DNA of 64,000 nt, from the NCBI GenBank assembly GCA_947378425.1, contig CANCJV010000005.1, positions 55,703-119,702 of the forward strand. Direction: 5' to 3'. A model generated the notes under the pieces. That model was given only the letters and a program-made list of their open reading frames with translations. It did not search any database and was not told the origin of the DNA. Each line of letters begins with the position of its first letter. The first letter of the stretch is position 1. Source of the DNA: Synechococcaceae cyanobacterium. GTDB taxonomy: Bacteria; Cyanobacteriota; Cyanobacteriia; PCC-6307; Cyanobiaceae. A program made the position numbers and the translations under genes. Shown here one piece after another: positions 18,361 to 31,300 of this stretch.

Positions 18361-19052
18361 CACCGTCAGGAGGAACAAAGTCGGCCCCCTGTTCCTGGAG
18401 CTGCTGAACAACGGCTTCTGGGTGTGGAGTGCATCCGCCTGGATCAGCACCCCGTTCAGGTCAAGCTCGCCGAGGAGCTGCCCCAGCACCGCCCGCCCAT
18501 GGTTCTCACCAGTGGAGTAGCAGGCTTGGCTGATCGCTACACCGAGTGCCGCTGAGTACAGGGTCACGTGGGCAATGTACGCTGATCTACCGCTCGAGGT
18601 GGGTTCCATCGAACCGCGCAGGGTCTTGCCGTCGCACACCAGTTGATCGAGATCAGCTGCACCACCAGGGATCTGGGCAATGGTCCAATCTCGGATGGCG
18701 GTGCACAGGGCCGCCACGTCCACCTGCAGGAAAAAATAGCGGAAGGCCGAATCTGATGGTGGCCGCCTCAGTTCAATCCCCAGCTCCTTGGCAAGCACCA
18801 CATGGTGGCGCCGAGCAAAACGCTCCAGATCTCACAGACGTTCGCAGCCGCTCAGGATGCCGAGCACGGCCACGAGCAGGAGATACCAGGCAGGGAGTCG
18901 AACCCCGCGCCGCATCCGGGAGTCTGGGTTCGCGTTGAGGAAGCTGATCAAATCGAGATCGGCTGCATCAGAGCCGGCTTCGGTCACAGAGAAGGGGCAA
19001 GACCGCTCAGCGAACCGAAGACTGACAACTCAGACCGCGGCGCCTGCGAAGC

Positions 19053-19068
19053 ACTTTGAATCAGCCCT
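19053..19068. repeat. ISAs1 terminal repeat of copy A
   Basis: ACTTTGAATCAGCCCT is identical to the right terminal repeat of copy B at 23330-23345 and is the reverse complement of the left terminal repeat at 22566-22581. Confidence 0.85.
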
Positions 19069-19109
19069 GCCCGATGGCCGATTAAGGTTGATTCAATGAA
19101 ACCTGCTCA

Positions 19110-22100
19110 ATGACCAAAATCACATCGTTTAGCAATCAGTTGCATTCGTTTGCTGATCGCTGGATATCATCTGGGGCATTTGACAGTGCCTTGTCTATGG
19201 CCTTCGGGCCAGCTTCCACTGAAGGCCAAGTTGTACGACTTCGCAATCTGCTGCTTTCACCTGAAAGCGAGGCCTTTCCAAGTGTTATCGAACTGAGTCC
19301 TGAATATTTAAAGAATCACTTTGCTGCTTTTTCGGCTGAAACAAATTCTATTTATGTTGATCCTGACCTGAAGTCATTTCCTGGACTAACAGAAAGTGCG
19401 CTGGCTCACGAGCTTGGACATTGGGTCGACCACCAATTGCACGGTGAATTCACAGATCACGATTCTGTCCGAACCTTTGCCAATTCCCTGATTGGTAGAG
19501 CTGCAAATGCCGAGGACGATACCAATCATTCACACGAGGTTTCCGACAGGCCAGAAAAGCTCAAACTACCAAGCGGCGAGACTATTGACGTTCAGTTCTT
19601 TGATACGCCAGCCCACGTTAAATGGATTGGCGAAGTACTGCCGTTCTTGTCAGACAATGCGTTAAAACTGATCACGGATGCTCAAAATGATACCGACTAT
19701 TTTTACGCTTCAGCGTATGAGGCTTTTGGACCACTTAAGTATTCGCCATTCGGTCTCCAGACCCATTCGCCCTCTCACTTTGACAACAACAATATCAGCG
19801 GCGGGCTTGCAGCAATACGGAGCCGCTGGAATGACGGCATCAATAAATTTAACGATGAAAGCATTCAGCCCATAACTTCAGAGCAGTTCCTGGGCAAAAA
19901 CAACATTGACGCTCTTGCCAATCCACTGTTCAGCCAACGCGGAAAAGATGCAGGCATCCAACACCTGCTCTATCGCTTTGGACAAATCAATCATGCATTT
20001 GACGACTTTTACTCCCATAGCAACTGGGTGGAATTATCCCAGAAAGGCTTGATCGCAACGTCTAAATTACTAGAAGGAGGCCTTGAGCTCCCGATTGTTT
20101 TGCAACCAGGCGATCAAATTCCGGACACAAATGTATATGTTGCCCAGTCCGGTCCGGACTGGGCAAGTCTATTAAAAAAATCGGGAACGGGAAGCTATTC
20201 GCGTACAGCTTACGATGTTTACTGGAATGTCGATTCCACGACTCCATCAAAGGGTGGGGGTGTTGTCAGTGCAACAACACTTGATGGAAAAACAATTTAT
20301 GGCTTAGCTACTGGCGCCACCAATGGCGCGATTTACAAGGACCGTGATTCCAGTGTGTTCTTAAGAGATCCTAGTAAGAGTGGATTCTTCCAGCAAGAAT
20401 ACTTTCGGGGATTCGATCACGGAGGAATTGCAGGAACAGTCTATGGTCAGTGGGTGAGTCCGCTAAATAAGGACAAAGATACCGACCCAAACTACTTGAA
20501 GGCCAAGAAGCTTGCCAATATGCAGCTACAGAATGAATGGGACAGGATGGGTAATCTCATCTACAAAAACTATGGACTGGATGGGCTCCAAAGATTTGCC
20601 AGCTTTGCTTTGGCTACGCAAGAATCTCGCGACACCTATATCGCAACATTTAGCAACCCTGGGGCGCGCTCCTCTGGAAGCCCTGTGTCGCTCAATCTAG
20701 CCAGTACATTTGCATCGTCTGCTCCCGGGGATCAAATAAATAATCCTTCCCAATCGAAGGATGATCCTGAGCTCAGGGTTATTCGGCTATTTAGTGCTGA
20801 ATTTTTTGATCCTTCTTCGCCCTTTTCCAGCTATCAGGATCGCTATCAGTTTCTGGATGCGGCAACTGGGTCATGGCTGGATACTGACTTCAACAATATT
20901 TCCATCCATCACAAGTTGGAGCCCGAGGAGATTGTCAATCTCACCACTCCCAGCCAAAATCAACATGCCGCCAGGGGTGAGCGGGCGGCATGGTCGATCT
21001 CGCGCGACGACTCTGTTAACGAATCCGCTACAAATTACTTTGTGGATATAATCAATTCACAAGTAAGCGTGTATATCGATGATTTTGATATCTGCCAAGA
21101 TCGCATTATCTTGGTTGATGCTGAGGGCAAGGAAGCAGACTTGCCCGAAGATCTTTATGATGCCTCCAAAGTCGACCAGCTATCTGATGCGCTTGCACAG
21201 TATGGAATTGTGTTGAACTTCAGGCCAGTGATTGAGTTTGATCCTGAAGCGGTATTGATCACGGAGTCGCAGCTTGCTTCCCCGGTTATTATTGAGGCGT
21301 CAAATATTGCCGGCAATGTGAAGGGTGAAGCTCTTTTCTTTACAGGCTATGACGACTCGGTCCCGTTCTTGTCATTGGCAGACGGCGCTCTGCGGGCCTC
21401 TGCAATTGATCCCAAGTATGCTGGGAAAACCTATACTGCTTATGTTGACATTTCAAACGGTATCTCTGTCATTCGGACGACTGCTGTGCGGATCGCAGTG
21501 GCCCCAAAGTTGGTGATCAATGGCAAATCTTTCGATAGCGAAACGCCGTTTAAGCTTAAAATCAACGAATTGACTCAGCAAGGCTTTGAAATCGTTGCGC
21601 AGGTCTCTGATCATCTTGAAGACTCGCTCGATCATTTCCTTTCTTTTGCTACAAGTATTGGTTCGGCAAGTGGCGCTCCAGTCGGCTATGACTCGACTGA
21701 GCTGATTGTCAAACTGACTGACGATCTCGATAGCGGCAATGTGAAATTCTGGTTACGAGATGCTTCGGCTGAACTGCGGCAACTCAGTGTCACATCGCTT
21801 GAAGGCGATGGTTTTAGTCTGCTACTTGATGAAAATCAGGTCGCTCAACTGTTCCCCATCGTTGGCGACTCCACGGTACCGGAAATTTCCTCTGTCTCCT
21901 ACCCGGATGTACTGGATGATGGCCTTGGCCTGAATTTCAATCAGACTTTTGTCGATATTGCTTCAAGGGATGCGTCATCTCCATGGACAGTGAAACTTTC
22001 AATGGATCTCTTCCGTTAAGCTGCCTACTCCAGTGAAGTTAGCTTATTTGTGTTTGACAGACTAAGTGGGGACATTATTAATCCTGTGACAGGGACTTCG

Positions 22101-22433
22101 TCTAAGATGACAAGCTCTGCTTGGTATGAGGATGCAGAGAACTATTCGGTGTGGAATGGAAAAACCGACAACATGAAGCCCAGTGATTTTACAACATCTT
22201 TCGAAGTCAACGGACGCATTGATCTTGATTCTGTAGTTTTGATGCCATACATGAAAACGCAGATCGACGGGCAAGTGTTCTACTTTTCCACTTTCGATAG
22301 CCTGAATACTGATGGAGCACTGCACGTTGCCAAGCTTTCTAGTAATGTGTTCGGATTCGAGGACACTCCGGGATTCAATGACCAAGACCTCGATGACATG
22401 ATCTTTCGGGTCAAATCCATTGTGGTGACATAA
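19110..22433 (+). pseudogene. Large exoprotein with HExxH zincin motif, Het-C-like region and DUF4114-like end, cut by an in-frame TAA
   Basis: The frame from ATG 19110 runs 969 codons to TAA 22017-22019, then continues in the same frame to TAA at 22431-22433 (about 1107 codons). Residues 97-104 (ALAHELGH) form an HExxH zinc-protease motif. Residues 219-310 include HSPSHFDN and GQINHAFDDFYSHSNWVEL, which resemble the histidine-rich core of Het-C/zinc phospholipase-like proteins. The end, split by the stop, reads SSEVSLFVFDRLSG and VFGFEDTPGFNDQDLDDMIF, like DUF4114 of secreted cyanobacterial proteins. No Sec signal peptide is evident. The gene is AT-richer than the core genome and lies between two ISAs1 remnants. 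A single C-to-T change (CAA to TAA) would explain the stop; readthrough is possible. Role unknown. Confidence 0.7.
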
Positions 22434-22565
22434 TCAAGCTGTCAAACAACACCCACTTCTCGCAACCGGTTCGGTGCACAACCACCAAACCGAACACAGG
22501 CCACGACTCTCGCCCATAGTGGCGGCTCCGAACTGAACCAGCTCGTGAAGGCCATCACCACTGGC

Positions 22566-25071
<2,506 letters not shown>

Positions 25072-25072
<1 letters not shown>

Positions 25073-26546
25073 TGGAGGAGCGGGAGTTACCGGTGGGGTG
25101 GGTTGGAGCGCAGCTTGAAGAATTGATTTGTACCGACGGTGTTTTTTCCGACGGCGATTGGGTTGAAAGCAAGGATCAAGATCCAGATGGTGGAATTCGG
25201 CTGCTTCAGCTGGCGGATATTGGCGAATCCAAGTTTCTGAATAAGTCGCAGAGATATGTCAACAACGAGCAGCACGAACGGCTGCGCTGCACAGAAGTAC
25301 TGGAAGGCGGCATTTTGATTGCCAGGATGCCTAACCGCTGAGCAGAGCATGCCTGGTTCCTTCACTTGATCAGCGACTGATCACTGTTGTTGATATTGCG
25401 ATCATTAGGCCAGGCATGGAGTCTATTTTGCCAAGATGGCTGATGCATAGCATCAACTCTCCACTTATTCGCGAAAGCATTGAGATTCAGTCAACAGGAA
25501 CGACGCGCCGACGGATCACGCGCAAAAAGCTCGCAGCACTTGAATTCCCTGTTCCTCCTCTCAACGAACAACACCGAATATCTGCCAAGCTTGACACCAC
25601 CCTCGCCGCCGTTGAGGCCTGCCGCCAGCGACTCGATGGCTTGGCGGCGATCCTCAAGCGCTTTCGCCAAGCCGTGCTGGCGGCGGCGACATCGGGGGAG
25701 TTGTCGCGGGAGTGGAGGGAGGAACGAGCTGGATTGATCGAACCCTGGAGCACGATCAAAACAAAAGAGGCTGGCAAGGTCCAGCTTGGTCCCCAGCGTT
25801 CACCGAAGTATCACAACGGCCCAACCATGCGGCCATACCTAAGAGTCCAGAACGTCTTCGAGGATCGAATCGACTTGGATGATGTGATGGAGATGGATTT
25901 CTCCGGCGCTGATCTTGAGAGATACACGCTCCATCCTGGCGACATACTCCTCAATGAAGGGCAGAGCCCGCAATATCTTGGACGACCTGCAATGTACCGT
26001 GACGAACTGCCAGGAGCATGTTTCACCAACTCGCTGATCAGATTTCAGGCCCGAGCCTCAGTGATGCCTGATTTTGCATTGTTCGTTTTTAGGCACTGCA
26101 TGCATTCCGGTCGCCATCTTCAGGAAGGAACGATTACAACCAATATTGCCCATTTGAGTGCAGGTCGCTTCGGCGAAGTTGACTTCCCCTTGCCATCTCT
26201 CGTGGAACAGCAGGAAATCGTCCGCCGCGCCCAAGACCTCTTCACCCTCGCCGACCAACTCGAAGCCCGCCTCACATCCGCCCGCAAGGTCGTCGATCGC
26301 CTCACCCCAGCCCTGCTGGCCAAGGCCTTCCGCGGTGAGCTGGTGCCCCAGGACTCCAGCGACGAACCGGCGAGCGTGCTGCTCGCCAGGATCCGGGCGG
26401 CCCGCCAGGCCGAGGCCGCTGCGGGCAAACCCTCGCGGCGGGGGCGCCAGCAGGCTGCAGCCGCCCCGGCACCAGGCCTTGTTGCAGCCGCCCCCGTCAC
26501 CCCCGATCCGCTCGCCCAGCTGTTGTGCGCGAATGCGGAGCCCTGA
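25072..26546 (+). pseudogene. hsdS: Type I specificity subunit S (broken hsdS)
   Basis: The first frame (EERELPVGWVGAQLEELI, GGILIARMPN) ends at TGA after codon 89. Restoring one C near 25336 gives PNPLSRACLVPSLDQRLITVVDIAIIRP and rejoins the second frame. That frame contains the first conserved repeat EFPVPPLNEQHRISAKLDTT, a second target-recognition domain (PYLRVQNVF, LNEGQSPQYLGR), and the repeat DFPLPSLVEQQEIVRRAQ. The C-terminal end is Ala/Arg-rich. The two-domain S-subunit layout is complete apart from this single-base lesion, so hsdS decayed later or less than hsdR and hsdM. Confidence 0.88.
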
Positions 26547-26680
26547 GCGAGCGGGCCTTGCTGGCGGCATCGGAGCTGGATATGCGGTGCTTTGCGGCCC
26601 AGCTGGCGCTGGAGCAGCAGGCCGGCCGCATCCGCCAGGCTTGGAAGGACGGCGAGGCGTTGTGGGAGGCGGTGGGCTGA
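26525..26680 (+). CDS. Small ORF overlapping the hsdS end
   Basis: A 51-codon frame from GTG 26525 that reads LSERALLAASELDMRCFAAQ and LEQQAGRIRQAWKDGEALWEAVG. It overlaps hsdS by 22 bases and looks helical. Short proteins of this kind sometimes follow hsdS genes, but I cannot name a family and the start is a guess. It may be a relic of the same operon. Confidence 0.3.
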   Translation: MRECGALSERALLAASELDMRCFAAQLALEQQAGRIRQAWKDGEALWEAVG

Positions 26681-26716
26681 GGGTCAGGGCTCAGGGCTCA
26701 GAACGGCGTCCAGGCC

Positions 26717-28570
26717 TCACATCCGCTCCAACGTCGGGATCCCCAGCAGGCCCAGCCCGAGCTTGAGCGTGTCGGCCGTCAGGCGGCAGAGCGCCAGGCG
26801 CGAGCGGCGGGCGGCGGGTTCGGCCTTGAGCACCGGCACCTGGTCGTAGAAGCGGTTGAACACCTGGCTGAGCTCGAACAGATAGCCGCAGAGCCGGTTG
26901 GGCAGCAGCTCCTGCTCCACCTCGGCGATCACCGTGTCCAACTTCAGCAGCTCCCGCACCAGCGCCCATTCCTGGGGTTCGCTGAACTGCAGGGCCTCGG
27001 GGGAGCCCGCCTGCGGCTCGGCAGCGGCGGCTTGAGCGCCATCCTGATCACCACCCCCCAGATCGCCGCCCTTGCGGGCGATGCCGGCGATGCGCACGAC
27101 GGCGTACAGCAGATAGGGGGCCGTGTTGCCCTGCAGCGCCAGCATCCGGTCAAAGCTGAACTGATAGTTGGTGATCCGATTGGTGCTGAGGTCGGCGTAC
27201 TTGACCGCCGCCAGCCCCACCGTGGTGGCCACCTGCCGCACAAACTCCTCGTCCTCCTGGCGCTCTTCTTCCGCCAGCCGCCGGCGCAGGTCGGCCTCGC
27301 AGCGCTCGACCGCCTCATCCAGCAGATCCTTGAGCCGCACCGTGTCGCCGGAGCGGGTCTTGAGCTTCTTGCCGTCGTCGCCCTGCACCAAGCCAAAGGG
27401 CACATGCTCCAGCCGGGCACCCGCGGGAATCCAGCCGGCACGACGGGCCACCTGAAACACACCGGCGAAGTGATTGGCCTGGCCGGCATCGGTGACGTAA
27501 ATCACCCAGCGGGCACCATCGCCTGCGGGGGGCGCCGCGAAGCGATAGCGAATCGCCGCCAGATCGGTGGTGGCGTAGTTGAAGCCGCCGTCGCTCTTCT
27601 GCACGATCAACGGCAACGGGTTGCCGTCCTTGCCCTGCATGCCGTCGAGGAACACACACTTCGCCCCCGCATCCACCACCAGCAGGCCGGCGGCCTCGAG
27701 GTCAGCGACCACCGCTTCGAGATAGGGGTTGTAGAACGATTCGCCCCGTTCGCTCAGGCGGATGTCGAGGCGTTCATACAGCTGCTGAAACTCGCGCCGC
27801 GACTGATCACACAGCAGCCCCCAGGCCTGGAGTGACACCGGATCGCCAGCCTGCAGCCGCACCACCTCCTGGCGGGCGGTGTTCTGAAAGTCCTCATCGG
27901 CGTCAAAACGCTGCTTGGCCTGGCGGTAGAAGGCCACCAGATCGCCCAGATCGACCGCATCGGCGGTGTCGAGCGCCGCCGGGGCTACCTGCTTGAGGTG
28001 CGTAATCAGCATGCCGAACTGGGTGCCCCAGTCGCCCACATGGTTGAGCCGCAGCACCGGCTGGCCGCGAAACTCCAGCACCCGCGCCAGGGCATCGCCG
28101 ATGATCGTCGAGCGCAGATGGCCGACGTGCATTTCCTTGGCGATGTTGGGGCTGGAGAAGTCGACGATCACCGGCGCCGCCCCGGCTCCGCCCTCAGCGG
28201 CCAGGGGCACCCCCAGCCGGGGATCGCCGAGTCGCCTCTGCACATCCGCCGCCAGCACCTCGGGCCGCAGCGTCAGGTTGAGGAACCCCGGACCGGCGAT
28301 CTGGGGCGGCAGGCAGAGGGCGCCGAAGGCGTCATCGGCCTCCAGCTGCGCCAGCAACGCGGTAGCGATCTGGCGGGGGGGCTGCTGGAGGGGCTTGGCC
28401 AGGGCCAGGGCGCCATTGGCCTGAAAGTCCCCGAACTCAGGCTTGCTGGCCGGTGCCAGCTGGGGATCGAGGGGCCGGCCGGCGGCGCGGGCTTCGGCGG
28501 CGGCCTCGGGGAAGGCCCGCTCCATGGCCGCGCGCAGCTGGGTATCGAGGGCTTGGGCGAAGCGGAGCAT
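26717..28570 (-). CDS. argS: Arginyl-tRNA synthetase
   Basis: A class I aminoacyl-tRNA synthetase charging tRNA-Arg. The 617-residue protein starts at ATG 28570 ([20 protein letters not shown]). It has the N-terminal Add-1 tRNA-contacting domain, the HIGH signature as [14 protein letters not shown], the KMSK-equivalent [20 protein letters not shown], and the C-terminal DALR anticodon-binding domain ending [22 protein letters not shown]. An upstream in-frame start at 28597 is unlikely because the added residues are non-homologous. It borders the accessory island on its 3' side and is divergent from the methyltransferase gene. Confidence 0.95.
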   Translation of the reverse strand: MLRFAQALDTQLRAAMERAFPEAAAEARAAGRPLDPQLAPASKPEFGDFQANGALALAKPLQQPPRQIATALLAQLEADDAFGALCLPPQIAGPGFLNLTLRPEVLAADVQRRLGDPRLGVPLAAEGGAGAAPVIVDFSSPNIAKEMHVGHLRSTIIGDALARVLEFRGQPVLRLNHVGDWGTQFGMLITHLKQVAPAALDTADAVDLGDLVAFYRQAKQRFDADEDFQNTARQEVVRLQAGDPVSLQAWGLLCDQSRREFQQLYERLDIRLSERGESFYNPYLEAVVADLEAAGLLVVDAGAKCVFLDGMQGKDGNPLPLIVQKSDGGFNYATTDLAAIRYRFAAPPAGDGARWVIYVTDAGQANHFAGVFQVARRAGWIPAGARLEHVPFGLVQGDDGKKLKTRSGDTVRLKDLLDEAVERCEADLRRRLAEEERQEDEEFVRQVATTVGLAAVKYADLSTNRITNYQFSFDRMLALQGNTAPYLLYAVVRIAGIARKGGDLGGGDQDGAQAAAAEPQAGSPEALQFSEPQEWALVRELLKLDTVIAEVEQELLPNRLCGYLFELSQVFNRFYDQVPVLKAEPAARRSRLALCRLTADTLKLGLGLLGIPTLERM

Positions 28571-28693
28571 GGGCGGCGAAAACAGGCAGCTGGGCACCCG
28601 CAGCGGCCGGCGCCGCCCTGATCATCCCCCCTCGCGCCACCTCCAAGCCTGCGGCTGCCGAGGCCGCAGCCCCGATGATGGACAGGAGCGGGG

Positions 28694-29449
28694 GTGGCAG
28701 CAGCGCGGATGGAATACGACGCGGTGGTCTTCTACGGCCGCCTGGGCCAGCAGGCCCTGGCGATGTTCAACCTGGAGCAGGAACTGCCGCGCTGGCGCGG
28801 CGCCAGGTTGCTCGACTGCCCCGGCGGCCCCGGCTCCCTCAGCGCCCTGGCACGGGCGGCCGGCATCGAGGCCACGGCCGTCGATCCGCTCTATGACCTC
28901 TCCCCCGTGCAGCTGGAGCAGCGGGCGCTGCAGGATCTCGACACCACCCTGGCCACCATGGCCGGCAGCCCGAGCCTGCGTCCCGACTTCGATCTGCAGG
29001 TCTGCCGCCAGGAGCATCTGCAGGCCCTGCAGGCCTTCCTGGCCGATCGCCGCGCCCATCCCGAGTGCTACGTGGCCGCCTCCCTGCCCCGATTGCCCTT
29101 CGCCGACGCCAGCTTTGATCTGGTGGTCTGCGGCCATCTGCTCTTTTCCTATGCGCCGCTCGAGCAGGGGGGATTGATGAGCGGCGAGGGGCTGGATCTG
29201 GCCTGGCACCGCCTTGCCTTGGCCGAGCTCTGCCGCGTCAGTCGGCAGGTGGTGCGGCTCTATCCCGCCCACACGATCGAGCGCGTGGCCCGGCGCCATC
29301 CCTATGCCGAGGCCCTGTTGGCGCAGCTGCCATCGGGTTGGCGGGGACGATTCGCCAGCAGCCGCTACGACCAGGGCCATGAGGGCTGCAACGACGCCCT
29401 GGAGCTGGAGCGTCGGCCCCCCGACCAGGAAGCCGGGGCACCGGCCTGA
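28694..29449 (+). CDS. Class I SAM-dependent methyltransferase-like protein
   Basis: A 251-residue protein with a Rossmann methyltransferase layout: motif I LLDCPGGPGSLSALAR, an acidic strand end ATAVDPLYD, and motif IV-like FADASFDLVVCGHLLF. A long helical insert lies between motifs I and IV (residues 70-125). The substrate is not predictable. GTG 28694 is preferred because AGGAG lies five bases upstream at 28684-28688; ATG 28709 is an alternative. It is divergent from argS and converges on the grr RiPP locus across about 220 bases. Its glycine motif is close to consensus, so it is probably active. Confidence 0.7.
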   Translation: MAAARMEYDAVVFYGRLGQQALAMFNLEQELPRWRGARLLDCPGGPGSLSALARAAGIEATAVDPLYDLSPVQLEQRALQDLDTTLATMAGSPSLRPDFDLQVCRQEHLQALQAFLADRRAHPECYVAASLPRLPFADASFDLVVCGHLLFSYAPLEQGGLMSGEGLDLAWHRLALAELCRVSRQVVRLYPAHTIERVARRHPYAEALLAQLPSGWRGRFASSRYDQGHEGCNDALELERRPPDQEAGAPA

Positions 29450-29642
29450 GCGGGAGCAGCCCGGCGGTCCTTCAGCATCGCCCTGCGCACGGCCTGCGAT
29501 GAACCCGGCCTGACCCGGTGCAGCCCCACGGCTGGCTGCCGTTGCTCTGGCCTCCCATCGACGTCCGGCGGCGGCAGCGACTCGGGTTACCCCTTGCGGC
29601 GGGGCCAGTCGGCCAAGCGCTCCCCGCAGACAGCGGAGGCTC

Positions 29643-29664
29643 GCCTTTGGCCATGGCCAAAGGC
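29643..29664. terminator. Perfect 22-bp palindrome between convergent genes (candidate bidirectional terminator)
   Basis: Two 10-base arms, GCCTTTGGCC and its complement, surround a central AT. The palindrome is five bases beyond the grrM stop codon and 194 bases beyond the methyltransferase stop. There is no obvious T-tract, so factor-independent termination is not assured; RNA processing or protein binding are alternatives. Confidence 0.4.
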
Positions 29665-29669
29665 CGGCT

Positions 29670-30821
29670 TCAGGCCGCCGCCAACCCCAGCTGCTTCTCC
29701 ATGCCGTCGAGCACCACGTCGGCCACCAGCTGGATGCGGTAGCGGCAGGCCTGGGTGACGCTGCAGTCAAAGCTGCCGTGCTCCCAGTACTTGTTGCTGC
29801 CGGCACCGCCACCGCAGAGGCCGAAGTAGGCGCAGCTCTGCCGGCAGCGCTCCACGCCGGAGCTGATCTCCGCCAGCACACGCTGAAACTTGTCGCTCTG
29901 GGCCAGGGCTTCGAGGCTGTCGTGGCGCACGTTGCCGAAACTGAAGTCGCCGTACGCCTCGGTCTGCACCGACAGCAACTCGGGATCGAAGGTGGAGACG
30001 TTGCCACGGGCGTCGACGTTGACGATCGCGAACGGAGCGTTCATGTCGGTGTGCTGCAGCCGTTCATCGCTGCAGGCCAGGCTGGTGATGCCATCAAATT
30101 CCCGCAGCCGCAGCAGGTCGGGCCGCTCCGCCAGGCGCTGCCAGAAGCGCTCCAGGAACACCTTGTAGCGGCGTTCAGCGTCGGGGCGCTCAAGGGTGGA
30201 GTGGGCGTTCTCCCCCTCGGTCTCCTCCATGTTGAAGCCGACGTCATGGATGCCGCTGCCGCTGAAGAAGTCGAACAGGGTGTCGGCGTGGTCGAGCGCA
30301 TCGGCGGTGAGAACACAGATCACCTGGAACGGGATGCCGCGGCGGTTGAGCCAGTCGATGCCGCGCATGCTGGCGGCGTGGCTGCCCAGGCCCGTGCGGG
30401 TACGCCGGTGGGCATCGTGCAGGAAGGCGGGGCCATCCATCGACACCCCGACGTGGATGTCGTTGCGGATGAAGCAGTCGCACCAGGCCGCGTCAATGAC
30501 GGTGGCGTTGGTCTGCAGCGATTGGCTGATCGTGTCCAGCGGCAGGCCGTGGCGCTCAAGCACCCGGTGGATGCAGGCGGTGGCCGCGTCGTAGAACGCA
30601 ATCGGCACGGTGAGCGGTTCACCGGCGTGCCACAACAATGTGAACGGCCCGTCCACGTAGGGGCTCTCCAGCACCCGCTCCAGCGCTGCCTCCAGAATGT
30701 CCAGGGACAGGCGGCTGCGATCATCCCGGTTGGGCAGATAGCAGTAGTCGCAGTCGAGGTTGCAGAAGGGGGTGGGCTGCACCACCAGCAACCGCACGGG
30801 GCCGTAGGGCTGGGAGGCCAA
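29670..30821 (-). CDS. grrM: Radical SAM/SPASM cyclophane-forming peptide maturase GrrM
   Basis: The enzyme modifies the GrrA peptide. The 383-residue protein has the radical-SAM cluster motif in QPTPFCNLDCDYCYLPNRDD (CxxxCxxC), then LLWHAGEPL and the substrate/SAM region GVSMDGPAFLHDAHRRTRTG. A C-terminal SPASM-type Cys set follows (VERCRQSCAYFGLCGGGAGSNKYWEHGSFDC). The family installs C-C crosslinks between aromatic and nearby side chains. The apparent start is TTG 30821, five bases after the grrA stop; no strong ribosome-binding site is visible, so translational coupling is likely. Anaerobic sulfatase-maturating enzymes share the fold, but the neighbouring GrrA and GrrP proteins decide the call. 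Confidence 0.93.
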   Translation of the reverse strand: MASQPYGPVRLLVVQPTPFCNLDCDYCYLPNRDDRSRLSLDILEAALERVLESPYVDGPFTLLWHAGEPLTVPIAFYDAATACIHRVLERHGLPLDTISQSLQTNATVIDAAWCDCFIRNDIHVGVSMDGPAFLHDAHRRTRTGLGSHAASMRGIDWLNRRGIPFQVICVLTADALDHADTLFDFFSGSGIHDVGFNMEETEGENAHSTLERPDAERRYKVFLERFWQRLAERPDLLRLREFDGITSLACSDERLQHTDMNAPFAIVNVDARGNVSTFDPELLSVQTEAYGDFSFGNVRHDSLEALAQSDKFQRVLAEISSGVERCRQSCAYFGLCGGGAGSNKYWEHGSFDCSVTQACRYRIQLVADVVLDGMEKQLGLAAA

Positions 30822-30826
30822 GGGAG

Positions 30827-31225
30827 TTACCAGTTGACGAAGCCGCCGTTGCGGAAGCCGCCGTTATAGAAGCCACCGTTGCGGAAGCCGCCGTTATAGA
30901 AGCCACCGTTGCGGAAGCCGCCGTTATAAAAGCCGCCGTTGCGGAAGCCGCCGCCATTGACCCAGCCCACGCCCAGGCGAGGACCGCCAATCACAACCAG
31001 GGCCACGGCATCATCGCCGACCGCGCTGGTGGCGGGCTGTTCACCCTGCTCCCGCACGGCCTGGGCAATCCGGCGCAGCCTGGCTTCAACACTGCCTGTG
31101 GCGGGCTCCCCGCTGGAGTCGTTCACATGGACCATGCCGGTGGCCAAGGCCATGCCGGGATCCATCGGCAGGGATGCCACGATCAGCAGAAGGCCGAACA
31201 GGCGGGAACGGGAGAGGAACGCCAT
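30827..31225 (-). CDS. grrA: GrrA-family RiPP precursor with Gly-Gly-Phe repeat core
   Basis: A 132-residue precursor peptide. Residues 1-30 form an export signal (RLFGLLLIVASLPMDPGMALA), and residues 31-86 are a leader including GSVEARLRRIAQAVREQ. The core, residues 87-132, has alternating NGGFR and NGGFY units and ends NGGFVNW. A signal peptide ahead of a leader and core implies export of the modified product. Phe and Tyr at fixed five-residue spacing are the expected crosslink positions for three-residue cyclophanes. It lies upstream of grrM and downstream of grrP on the same strand. The number and spacing of rings is inference. Confidence 0.93.
   Translation of the reverse strand: MAFLSRSRLFGLLLIVASLPMDPGMALATGMVHVNDSSGEPATGSVEARLRRIAQAVREQGEQPATSAVGDDAVALVVIGGPRLGVGWVNGGGFRNGGFYNGGFRNGGFYNGGFRNGGFYNGGFRNGGFVNW
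30836..30955 (-). repeat. 30-bp tandem repeats encoding the GrrA core
   Basis: About four near-identical 30-base units encode NGGFRNGGFY-type decapeptides. Neighbouring units differ only at a few synonymous or near-synonymous positions, as in gaagccacc versus aaagccgcc. Such DNA identity points to recent expansion by slippage or unequal crossing-over. Confidence 0.9.
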
Positions 31226-31300
31226 CGGAGCAGGACCGCAAACGGGACGAAGAACTGAGAAGTGGAAAATCGCAGAGCCGGGGCAGATGGGCCGGGGAGC

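Larger units (their letters stand above)
17955..19068 (-). mobile_element. ISAs1-family insertion sequence remnant, copy A
   Basis: The minus-strand frame encodes pieces of an ISAs1-type DDE transposase: IELRRPPSDSAFRYFFLQ, DLDQLVCDGKTLRGS, GVLIQADALHTQK, then FMATDHEISHGRDITWTLRA. After a frameshift near 18115, ERWSIEGWHWNRDTQF and HEDAH follow. The intact right terminal repeat ACTTTGAATCAGCCCT is at 19053-19068. No left terminal repeat is seen, because the element ends abruptly in the hsdR C terminus. A 24-base insertion with two stops interrupts the frame near 18334-18360. The copy is therefore nearly full length but dead. The left boundary is approximate. Confidence 0.85.

Noticed and set aside
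18802..19059. Plus-strand frame within IS copy A, with a similar frame at 23034-23336 in copy B
   Set aside because: Both are antisense shadows of the transposase 5' part. Their similarity to each other comes from the shared IS sequence.
30836..30955. 30-bp tandem repeats considered as a CRISPR array
   Set aside because: The units are contiguous without spacers and stay in the grrA reading frame as Gly-Gly-Phe repeats.
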